Positions 53,466-61,900 of a stretch of 64,000 bases of DNA are shown here, piece after piece. Source of the DNA: Syntrophomonas palmitatica JCM 14374 (lineage in GTDB: Bacteria > Bacillota > Syntrophomonadia > Syntrophomonadales > Syntrophomonadaceae); assembly GCF_001311885.1 (NCBI RefSeq), contig NZ_BBCE01000018.1, positions 1-64,000 of the forward strand. Reading direction: 5' to 3'. The notes beneath the pieces are model-generated. The model worked only from the letters and a program-made list of their open reading frames with translations. It did no database searches and had not been told where the DNA came from. Made by a program: the position numbers and the translations under genes. Each line of letters starts with the position of its first letter. The first letter of the stretch is position 1.

Positions 53466-54791
53466 TTAACACTGCGTGGCAGGCCATTGACCCAGTTCAA
53501 TAAATACGTTTTTCATCAAATCAAGATAGTTGGTAATGCAAACACATATATCTGTCGTGCGCTGGTCAGAAACAGCATCAGGGTCAAAATCTGCAGCCGA
53601 CAAAGCATATATCAACCCTACATTGCCATCATTCAGAAGCGCCTGCCTCTGTTTTTTGCTGTAACGACGTTTAAAGTATTTATCACATAGCTCTTCATTA
53701 CCCAGCATGTTTCCAGCTATTAACCCCAGTGTAACCCTGGGTATACGTTCATTAATCATCTGTTCCACGTCATCTGCATAATTCTTTGTAGGGTCAGGCT
53801 GCAAAACGTAATATTCCCAATACTTATCTACAGCGTTAAGAAAGGCAGTCTCCATTGATTCGGTACTATCTGTATACGCGGTTATTGTGAAAATGATTGC
53901 CTTAACAGCCCTGGTATATAATTCTTCGTTAAGAGTATAACGATGCAGTATTTTTTGTCCTAGCCGGTCAAGGTCAATATTGCTTAAATCTAAATCTGTA
54001 ATCATTCCTATTACCTTTTCCATTTCACTTACCAGGGTTTTTATATCTGACGGGCCCAACGAATATTCATAACTATCTACCAGTTTCCTATTTTCTTCAA
54101 AGAGATTAATCCTGATAACTTTATTGCCCAGTATGGCGCCGTAGCGCAGCCGTTCCTGGCTGCAGCACCAAATAGTCCGGTATTTAAGAATATCATCATT
54201 GGTTAGAGATAATGTAATATCAATTATATGATAAGGAACACCCTCATCTATTTCGAGTTTGAAAAAGATAAATACATTCTTGAGCTTTTGTCCCGGTTTG
54301 AAATTATAGTTGGTAATTATGTCCAAATATAACCTGGTGTCTGCTTGCACTGAGAATTCAAAGGCATCCCGCCCCAATTCATTGAACTTTGCTTTTAATT
54401 TCTTGGATACTTTGGGAGTTACTTTGGCGATACCGTACTCCTGGTCAAGTTGATCCCGGTATCGCCTGGCGAAATCCCGGTCTGTGGCAATTTTATTGGT
54501 TATTTCTAATAACCCGGCCCTGATCTCATCGCATATTTTGGAAGGACTAGCCTGTATAAGCGTAAAAAATACCTTTTCACTAATCCAATAATTTTTATCG
54601 GCTTCAGGCAGCAGTTTGTAATCTAATTCATTTACAAATTGGGATAGGCAGTGTTCTTCCGCCCCTTTTAACCAGTCTAAGTAGGAATATCCGTATTGTT
54701 CCAGGTTTAAATGTTTATAAAGCTCTCTGGTCGTCGCAATCGGTTCGGGAAAATACTGCTTAATTAATTGCTCTGGTGTGACTATCATCAT
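53466..54791 (-). CDS. Large hypothetical soluble protein (441 aa)
   Basis: The protein is intact, with no membrane segment, signal peptide or known catalytic motif that I can see. It contains LRYGAILGNKVIRINLFEEN in the middle and DVEQMINERIPRVTLGLIAGN near the C-terminus, with many Asp, Leu and Tyr. A single CC pair (WCCSQERL) is the only Cys cluster. It is monocistronic, with 660 bases on one side partly holding other small genes. Function unknown. Confidence 0.55.
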   Translation of the reverse strand: MMIVTPEQLIKQYFPEPIATTRELYKHLNLEQYGYSYLDWLKGAEEHCLSQFVNELDYKLLPEADKNYWISEKVFFTLIQASPSKICDEIRAGLLEITNKIATDRDFARRYRDQLDQEYGIAKVTPKVSKKLKAKFNELGRDAFEFSVQADTRLYLDIITNYNFKPGQKLKNVFIFFKLEIDEGVPYHIIDITLSLTNDDILKYRTIWCCSQERLRYGAILGNKVIRINLFEENRKLVDSYEYSLGPSDIKTLVSEMEKVIGMITDLDLSNIDLDRLGQKILHRYTLNEELYTRAVKAIIFTITAYTDSTESMETAFLNAVDKYWEYYVLQPDPTKNYADDVEQMINERIPRVTLGLIAGNMLGNEELCDKYFKRRYSKKQRQALLNDGNVGLIYALSAADFDPDAVSDQRTTDICVCITNYLDLMKNVFIELGQWPATQC

Positions 54792-54885
54792 TACAACCTC
54801 CGTTTCAAAACTTATTATAGTTAATTGTCAGAAAATTAAACAGATCTCACATGAGATTAATACAGCATTCTAAATATAAATATGA

Positions 54886-54906
54886 CCCCCTAAGCATTTT
54901 AGGGGG
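54886..54906 (-). terminator. Possible terminator hairpin
   Basis: CCCCCTAA and TTAGGGGG form a perfect 8-bp stem with a five-base loop. A T run is weak on either strand. It lies between the small gene at 55031 and the 441-residue gene. Confidence 0.4.
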
Positions 54907-55030
54907 CCGTTAATTTAAATATGTATAGCGGCTGGGTTTGTTTTAATTAACGCTCTTACCCATTTTTAATAGGGACACTTCTGCCCAGACGCAAACAGCA
55001 ACGAGGGCTTTACTGCCCCCGTTAAACCGA

Positions 55031-55165
55031 CTATCTTTGGGCTCCTCTGCTCCTTTTGAATTCGGTATCCATTTTCATGAATTCCTCATGAGGATTATGA
55101 GCAGGGATGCCATCCAGCACACTCGCATCCGGCATCATTCTGTTCTTGAATTTATCACTTTTCAC
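55031..55165 (-). CDS. Small hydrophilic protein of unknown function (44 aa)
   Basis: GTG 55165 opens MKSDKFKNRMMPDASVLDGIPAHNPHEEFMKM and stops at 55031. GGAGG lies about twelve bases upstream, longer than ideal. The product is charged and lacks a hydrophobic helix. Small charged proteins of this size are often spore or stress associated, but that is not shown. It is followed by a weak hairpin at 54886-54906. Confidence 0.45.
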   Translation of the reverse strand: MKSDKFKNRMMPDASVLDGIPAHNPHEEFMKMDTEFKRSRGAQR

Positions 55166-55340
55166 CGAAAATCACCACCTCCCATTGAAATCCATTCATA
55201 GTTTGCCCAGGTAATCTGTTTTATATATGGGCCACTTTTTGTCAGGCAATTTTTTAATTTAATTTCAACTCTGTTTTGGTTTTTTCAATGGGTAAAAGCC
55301 TTAATCAGCCGTTTAATTCCGAATATTTGCAATAAAATAT

Positions 55341-56300
55341 TTAAAATGAACTGTTTAATCTGGGCTTGTGGTCATTATGCAATAATCCAAACGCCAGGAC
55401 ACGGCCTTCAGCATCCTGAAGCCTGTATTCGCGATCGTTGTAATGCAGATAAACGGTATTATCAAGATACACCGGCAGGCAAAAAACAATTGAAAAATAT
55501 TCCAGTTTTATACCGGCCATAACCAGTTCCTTTAACAACAGGTTAGCCGTACAAAGCCCCTGCAGGAACGGTTTGCCAAAACCAAAAAATCTGGCGGCTC
55601 GGGGTGTAATATGAATAAAGCTGTAGTCGCCGGAGGTCGACGTGTACTTGACCGGCAAATCTAAAGGAATATATATCTCCTTAATTTTGACATCTTCTAT
55701 CGGCTCTGCCGGTAAACGGGTAATACCTTTGAACTGGTTCATCTCGTCGGTGTGCAGCCGGGACAGATATTTTTCCTCAACGTTCTTAATAATGAAATGA
55801 TCCCTAACCTCCTGATACAACTCGCCATTACGGTTAATCGCTGAGTAACTTACAATAGCGGCTTTGTCTCTTTTGACTTTGACTACATCTTCAAAAACAT
55901 AATCGATGACATATCTTTCTCCGGCAACCAGGGGTTTGTAAAACCACATTTCACTTTTCAAATGCAAAATATTTGTGAAGTTAACTCCTAATCCGGATAT
56001 GACCTTCATAAACCCCAGGGCACGAGAGTAGTCAAAATACGTAAACGGTACTATAACGTCATCGGGTACTTGGAACAGCTTGTACCACTTGCGTTGAGAT
56101 TGTTTATATAACTTAAATTTAACGTCACGGCCATAGCGTGGATGTTTGAAAACAACGCGATGCCTGCGTAAAATGCCTCGTCCCATGGTTCGGAAGAATT
56201 GTATCTTATAAGCGGTGGTTCCCGGATGCCCGTAATTTTCTACTACCTCAAGTCTCTTACCGGAGGGGGTGAACTGATTCTTATAATACTTCTTCGGCAT
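55341..56300 (-). CDS. MaoC-like double-hotdog (acyl-CoA dehydratase type) protein
   Basis: ATG 56300 follows GGGGAG. The 319-residue protein has an N-terminal hotdog-like segment and, near residue 230, SGDYSFIHITPRAARFFGFGKPFLQG, the Asp-His dyad region of the MaoC (R)-hydratase fold. YTSTSGDYSFIH corresponds to the hydratase motif. This suggests hydration of enoyl-CoA or a related acyl-thioester role. In a fatty-acid degrading syntroph that fits, but the sequence is far from the classical PhaJ/MaoC. It lies upstream of no obvious partner; the ger operon is about 300 bases away. Confidence 0.65.
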   Translation of the reverse strand: MPKKYYKNQFTPSGKRLEVVENYGHPGTTAYKIQFFRTMGRGILRRHRVVFKHPRYGRDVKFKLYKQSQRKWYKLFQVPDDVIVPFTYFDYSRALGFMKVISGLGVNFTNILHLKSEMWFYKPLVAGERYVIDYVFEDVVKVKRDKAAIVSYSAINRNGELYQEVRDHFIIKNVEEKYLSRLHTDEMNQFKGITRLPAEPIEDVKIKEIYIPLDLPVKYTSTSGDYSFIHITPRAARFFGFGKPFLQGLCTANLLLKELVMAGIKLEYFSIVFCLPVYLDNTVYLHYNDREYRLQDAEGRVLAFGLLHNDHKPRLNSSF

Positions 56301-56605
56301 TATATTGCTGCTCCCCTTATGATCTGGAATCATCATAGCCAATAGAGGGGCGTAATAATAAACGCCACTTTGACCTGGCCCTTAATTTGTCTCTTGTGGA
56401 ACCAAAATTAGGCTTGTTTATCATTATATTTAAATCCACTAAAAAAGCCAATAGAAAGACTGTCAGCCTGTTGGGGACCTTTTCTGGTGCAGAGACAACC
56501 CCCACTTCTTCGGTTTCCCGTTTTTCCACATATCCTCGGCTTCTTTCCTTAATCGTTCAAAAACATCTCGGGGAAAAAGCGCACCTTCTGACTCATTAAG
56601 CCCCC

Positions 56606-57751
56606 CTATGTGCGTTCCCCGAAATTCTCCAGATTAACCTGCACCTTAACCCGGATGGAAGAGTTGCTAATAAGATGTTGATCGGTTATGCCATGGAGTT
56701 CACCGCGCCATTTGGCCAACGCATATTTGCTGATATCTATACAATCCACCTGATATTCGTTCTGCATTTTATCAATAAAACGTTGACAATCCTTTTCCAC
56801 CATAGCAGCAATTGTTTTCTCTACGGTTTCTAGTCCTTTTTTATCATCAATAAATGAACGGCTGCCAGTTTTCTCTACCACAGTACCGTTAAGCTTGATG
56901 ACAATCAGAAAAGAATAGTTAGCTCCTTCCCGTTCTACTTTTATTGAACGCTGGTTTTTTACGTACACGGTTCCCTGCTCGGTATATTCACCCAGCTGTA
57001 TATTAAACGGAATATACCCACCTGATTTCACGCCCCGCAGGAGGATGAGGCTGCGGGTTTCCGGTTTGCCGATCTTGGCTATCATTTTTGTCTTGTTAAA
57101 TATGGCGGTGCCGGTAATCGCTATATTATCTTGGCTGACCTTTATTACTGGCAAGATAGGATTTTTACCATCCGTAATATAGTTGACTGCAAACTGATGC
57201 AAGGTAGTTGTGACAATGAACCCCCTTTTTGCACCAGTCTTTAACAGGTAAAGCAGGTACATCCCCGTATTATCAACATCTTCCGTTACCTTCGTTTTAA
57301 GCAGTTCGTCAGCCCGGCCATCAACGACAGCCAAAAAAACGGTATGTTTAATTCTGGGAGTTCGCAGCGTAATGTCCAGAACATCACTCAATCCCTGGCG
57401 AGCTAATTCCTCACTATAAATTGCAGTTTGGATCATGGTAGGATTATAATTGGCTATTAAAGACCCGGATTTCCCTTCCCGGGCCATAGCCACTACCGGG
57501 GCGGGATTGGAGATAATTCGTACCGAACCCTCTTTCCCCAAAGTGAGATTAGGGGTCAGGGTAGTAAACAAGACTCTCGGAGGATTCTCCGATTCGGGAT
57601 TAGAATTCTTGATCAGATCGAAAGCAGCCGCAATAGGGAGATCCTGATCTTCCAGGTCCAGATAATCCCAGCAGCCGCATATATTCAGTAATAGGAAAAA
57701 CAACACCAGCCATTGTACAGTTTTATACACGCGAACCCTCCTTATTTCCAC
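56606..57751 (-). CDS. gerKC: Spore germination receptor subunit C (Ger(x)C lipoprotein)
   Basis: GerC subunits are lipoproteins of the inner spore membrane receptor. The 381-residue protein starts with a signal segment ending in ICGCWDYLDLEDQ, where the Cys before Trp is the lipid-attachment residue (GCWD is typical). The middle GISDPTM-like stretch and the late domain fit the Ger(x)C architecture. Its start overlaps the end of the upstream gerB gene by 29 bases. It is the last gene of the A-B-B-C operon. Confidence 0.88.
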   Translation of the reverse strand: MEIRRVRVYKTVQWLVLFFLLLNICGCWDYLDLEDQDLPIAAAFDLIKNSNPESENPPRVLFTTLTPNLTLGKEGSVRIISNPAPVVAMAREGKSGSLIANYNPTMIQTAIYSEELARQGLSDVLDITLRTPRIKHTVFLAVVDGRADELLKTKVTEDVDNTGMYLLYLLKTGAKRGFIVTTTLHQFAVNYITDGKNPILPVIKVSQDNIAITGTAIFNKTKMIAKIGKPETRSLILLRGVKSGGYIPFNIQLGEYTEQGTVYVKNQRSIKVEREGANYSFLIVIKLNGTVVEKTGSRSFIDDKKGLETVEKTIAAMVEKDCQRFIDKMQNEYQVDCIDISKYALAKWRGELHGITDQHLISNSSIRVKVQVNLENFGERT

Positions 57752-58819
57752 GGAGATTAGCTAACAAGAGATAGGCCAATGGATAACCTATTCCCACAAC
57801 GAGAGATACATAGGATGTATAGGTACCAAAGCTGAATACATCAATAACATTTCTGGGGATAATGGCTGTAACCAGAGCTCCCAGAGCAATGAACACCAGC
57901 ACATATGAGTAGTATTTATGGCCATCCGCAAACATGCCTGTTAAGGCAAATGCGCCAGCAACCTGCGAGGTTATCAGGTACGGGATACAACGAAAAAAAC
58001 CAACAACAAAAAGAAGAACTCAAGGCGTTCGAAAACGGAAACATATGATACCTTTAGGATGGTAAGACCCGGCCATAGGTATTGCTGGGTAATGTCAGCG
58101 CCCATTACCAGAACACATATAGTGGCGACCCAGAGATAGATCAGGGTGTTCAAACCAATGCTGATAAAACCCGCTTTGATTACTTTTTGAGGAGAATCCA
58201 CCAGGCAGTAAAAGACCAGCAATGTTTCAACACCAGCCTGAGCCCATACTGCCTGCAGGGTGGCCCGACCTAAATTCTGCCAGGGAATCTGTCCAACCGG
58301 TAATAGGTTGGTATAATCACCAATGGGTATGGGCAGGCAGTATACCAGCATTAAAAATAAGATTAAATATAATGATATTTCATCAAACCAGGCGGTTACA
58401 TTAATACCCTTGATGCCTACCCAAATAGCGCACATTACGATTACCGTGATTATTACCGAAAGGGGTGTTTCCGGCAGAGCGTATACCTTAACCAAACGGG
58501 CAAAATTACTAATGATCGTCCCCGAAAATAACATAAAATAAATGACTACCGAAATAAACAGAATAGAACCTATGATTTTCCCAAACAATTGCCTGCTGAC
58601 ATGATAAAAGTTCTGTCCCGGATAACGCCGCAAAAGCCTTTCGATTAGTATCCAGGATAGGATTGGATATAAAACCGAGATCAATACAGCCAGCCAGGCG
58701 TTTTGCTGCGCTTCCTTGCATAGGGCACGCGGCAAGTAAACCCATACCAGACCCACTACACTGCCATTGGTGAGGAAAACCAGTTCTTTATTGGTTATCT
58801 TTACGCCGTTATTGTTCAC
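57723..58819 (-). CDS. gerKB: Spore germination receptor subunit B, copy 2 (frameshifted as sequenced)
   Basis: GerB subunits are APC-superfamily transporters that likely bind germinant. This copy opens NNNGVKITNKELVFLTNGSVVG and has repeated hydrophobic helices. One G is missing in a GGG run near 58003. Restoring it gives LLLGFFRCIPYLITSQVAGAFALTGMFADG and a 365-residue protein, as in the paralogue upstream (371). The two copies are about equally diverged from each other by eye. Translation is probably coupled to gerKC. Confidence 0.85.
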
Positions 58820-58831
58820 TTCAAATAAACC

Positions 58832-59947
58832 TCATGAATATTGCTGCAAACTTCCAAGCTTGCTGCGCAAGGCAGCCATGCAGAGATATAAAAACGGATA
58901 GACAATACCTATTACTAAAAACATCCGTCCCGAAAAATCCGCCATCCTAAATACCTGGTCAGTGCTTATTGGAACAAATGCAAATAGCACCATTACTGCA
59001 CCCAAGCCCAGGAGGTAATATTGATAAGTACGATTGGTCGTGGTTCCCCATAATCCGCTCAAGGTATAGCTAGAGGCCATATGCATGATAAAGGCAGGCC
59101 GTAAGCCAAAGCCCATCCATAGTAATAAATAGAAAATTTCAAAGCGCCCGATAACAGGAAAATCAAGCACTTTAAGGATGGTGATTCCCGGCCATACAAT
59201 AATGCTGCCCAGGGCGTTACTTCCAAAAACAGCCAGGCTGGACAGGGTAAGCAAAAGATAAAAAGCCATAGTGAAAACCACGGCGATGAAGCCTGCCTTG
59301 AGTACCGGTTGGGACTTGTCAACCATAGGATAGACCAAAAGCAGAATCTCAATACCAGAATAGGCAAAAGAAGTGGTTAGGATGCCATAACCGAGGCCCT
59401 TAAAGCCTGATTCACCTACCGGCAGCAGATTGGTATAATCACCTGCAAGAAAAAGCGGTATTAACCACAATATATTAAATAGTATAAACTGGTATAAATA
59501 TATTTCATTGATGTTAGCTATTGCCTTAGCTCCCAAAGAAGCTACATAAACGACCGCCAGTGCAATTACAATCAGAATGACCCTATTGGGGGTCTGAGGG
59601 AGAACAAAAACCTTTGTGACTTGGGTTACAGTGCTAAGCACTACCGCTTGAAAATATATAAAATAGGCTAAGACTGATAAAACCAGTATTTTCCCAATGA
59701 TCTTACCGAACAACAGGCATGATATATCTGTAAAGCTATATCCCGGAAAACGTCTGAACAATCGCTCCACCAGCAATAAAACCAGCAGTGGGGCAAAGGC
59801 GCCTCCCATAACCACCAGCCACGCATCCTGGTGAGCTTGCTTACTGGCTATGCTGGGCAGGGAAATCATCCCCGTGGCTACTGTATTACCCAATATGATA
59901 AATATTAATTGCCGATTGCTGATAGAAAATTGGGAATTGTCAAGCAC
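58832..59947 (-). CDS. gerKB: Spore germination receptor subunit B, copy 1
   Basis: The 371-residue membrane protein has ten or so predicted helices and the family segments NRQLIFIILGNTVATGMISLPS, GDYTNLLPVGE and FSGRMFLVIGIVYPFL. It is intact. It lies 29 bases downstream of gerKA and 12 bases upstream of a second, similar copy. Two B subunits could broaden germinant range or form a mixed receptor. Confidence 0.9.
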   Translation of the reverse strand: MLDNSQFSISNRQLIFIILGNTVATGMISLPSIASKQAHQDAWLVVMGGAFAPLLVLLLVERLFRRFPGYSFTDISCLLFGKIIGKILVLSVLAYFIYFQAVVLSTVTQVTKVFVLPQTPNRVILIVIALAVVYVASLGAKAIANINEIYLYQFILFNILWLIPLFLAGDYTNLLPVGESGFKGLGYGILTTSFAYSGIEILLLVYPMVDKSQPVLKAGFIAVVFTMAFYLLLTLSSLAVFGSNALGSIIVWPGITILKVLDFPVIGRFEIFYLLLWMGFGLRPAFIMHMASSYTLSGLWGTTTNRTYQYYLLGLGAVMVLFAFVPISTDQVFRMADFSGRMFLVIGIVYPFLYLCMAALRSKLGSLQQYS

Positions 59948-59976
59948 TATTGTTTAATCTCCTTAGATTGTATAAA

Positions 59977-61537
59977 TTAAGGTTTTTGGCGGTTATCGTC
60001 CAGATGAGGTATAGAACGGGGCCTTTTTTTCATTTTCCAGGGAAAAGCTCGTATAAAGGTATCCTTAAGATCAGCGTAGATAGTGGGCATAATTGGTGCC
60101 ATATAGGGAATGCCTGCACTTTTTAGAGAAGACAGATGAGATATAATCACCATCCACCCCAGGGAAAAACCAAACATACCGAACATAGCCGCAAACAGCA
60201 TCAAAGGCAGCCTCAGCACCCTTATTGCCAGAGAAAGGCTATAATCTGGAATCCCAAAGGTGCTGATAGCCGTTACGGCCACCACGATAACCATGGCCGG
60301 GGTGCCAGATGAGCCTGAATGGCCATCTGGCCAAGTATTATACCTCCAACTACACCTATCGTTTGACCTACCGGCATCGGCAATCGCAAACCAGCCTCCA
60401 CTATCAGCTGAATCACAACCTCCATAATCAAGGCCTCGATAACCGCTGGGAAAGCCACCATACTGCGATCCCGGGCTACAGGTATGATAAGTTCAAAGGG
60501 CAGCAGCTCCGGTTGAAAACTAATTAAGGCTATATAAAGCGCCGGAAGCGATACTGCCATAAAGAAGGCCAGAAAGCGGAACAACCGCGTAAATGAAGCC
60601 ACATAAGTCCGTTCTGCGTAGTCTTCCGTGGTCTGCATCTGACTGACAAACAAAGAAGGGAGCAACAAGGTATGGGGACTTCCATCAACAATAATGCCAA
60701 CCTGTCCCTGCAACAGGCTTCCTGCCATTTTGTCGGGGCGTTCGGTTCCTTTCACCGTGGGGAAGATTGAGTATGGATTGTCGTCAATGATTTGTTCAAT
60801 TTTGCCTGAATATATGACTCCATCAATACTAATGGCCTGGATACGGTTCCTTATATTATTGACAATAGCCGGATCGGCAATATCCTGAACATATAGGAGC
60901 GCCACCTCGGTTCGGCTGCGCTGCCCCACTACAATTTTCTCCACCACCAGGTTCTTATGTCTTAACTTGCGCCTAACCATAGCTATATTAGGGACTATCT
61001 GTTCCACAAAGCCTTCCCGTGGGCCGCGGGTGGTTCTCTCGCTGGGCGGTTCTTCGATAGATCTCTGAATCCCGCCGCGTATGTCGATGATCAGGCTTCA
61101 GCATGACCGTCAATAATAATTGCGGTAAAGCCATCAAAAATGTAGTCCAGGAGCTGGTCGAGCCGGTCGGTCCTTATAATTCCGCCCACCGTAAGTACAG
61201 TCCGCTGCAGACGGTCAACCAGATCATTCAAATTGGCTGCATCTGCTGCCTCTTCTCTCCGACCCAACATCAATGGCTGCAGGATGTCATGATTAAGAGC
61301 CTGTGAATCAACCATTCCTTCAATAATAATTACCGCCGCTCTGACCGCACTCGGACCACTGATGGTTATTTCTCTGATTTTGATATCTGAATTGGGTTTT
61401 AATTTCGGTTCCAACAGATGGAGCTTTTCATCTAATTCATCTGGCAGAAGAATATCGGCTGACTCGGTTTGTTTATTATTGACCTTTTTATGTCCTGCTG
61501 GAGTAGGTTTTATCTTCTGCATGGGAATACCATCCAT
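59977..61537 (-). CDS. gerKA: Spore germination receptor subunit A (two frameshifts as sequenced)
   Basis: GerA subunits are membrane proteins with a large N-terminal soluble domain. The first part (DILLPDELDEKL, ISGPSAVRAAVIIIEGMVD) and the later YVQDIADPAIVNNIRNRIQAI are typical. Two bases are missing: a C near 61093 and a G near 60304. Restoring them gives EALIIDIRGGIQRSIEEPPSERT and AHLGTPAMVIVVAVTAIS. The restored protein is 520 residues, the usual GerA length, with about five hydrophobic helices at the C-terminal part. It is the first gene of the operon. Confidence 0.87.
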
Positions 61538-61900
61538 CTTTTTACTGGTAGGTTTCCCTGCATACTGGCATTTATGCAGTTCAAATCAGACCCTGGGACT
61601 CATGTTGAAGACAAAATTGTTCTTGGCTAAGCTGATGAATATATACTATTACGCAATCTGTGAGCATGGCCTTAAGGAAAGCAGACTCACCGTAGCTCAG
61701 GAAGTGCACTATATAGTTCCCCTATCTAAAAAGCGCCCTTCAGCTTCATGAGAAACCAAAGAGCGCTATTTGTCAGTTCACTTATTTCTTATCTCATCAC
61801 CGGGCCTCTATATCCGAGGTCGGGTGTTTTATATTACATCTCGGACGCTGTTCCAGATCTTCGCCGCAGCTATCATTATGCGACGAGTTTGCACAAAATG

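Noticed and set aside
56317-56529. Open reading frame of 70 codons after gerKC
   Set aside because: No ribosome site, no family and it overlaps the start of the MaoC-like gene upstream region; composition is not coding-like.
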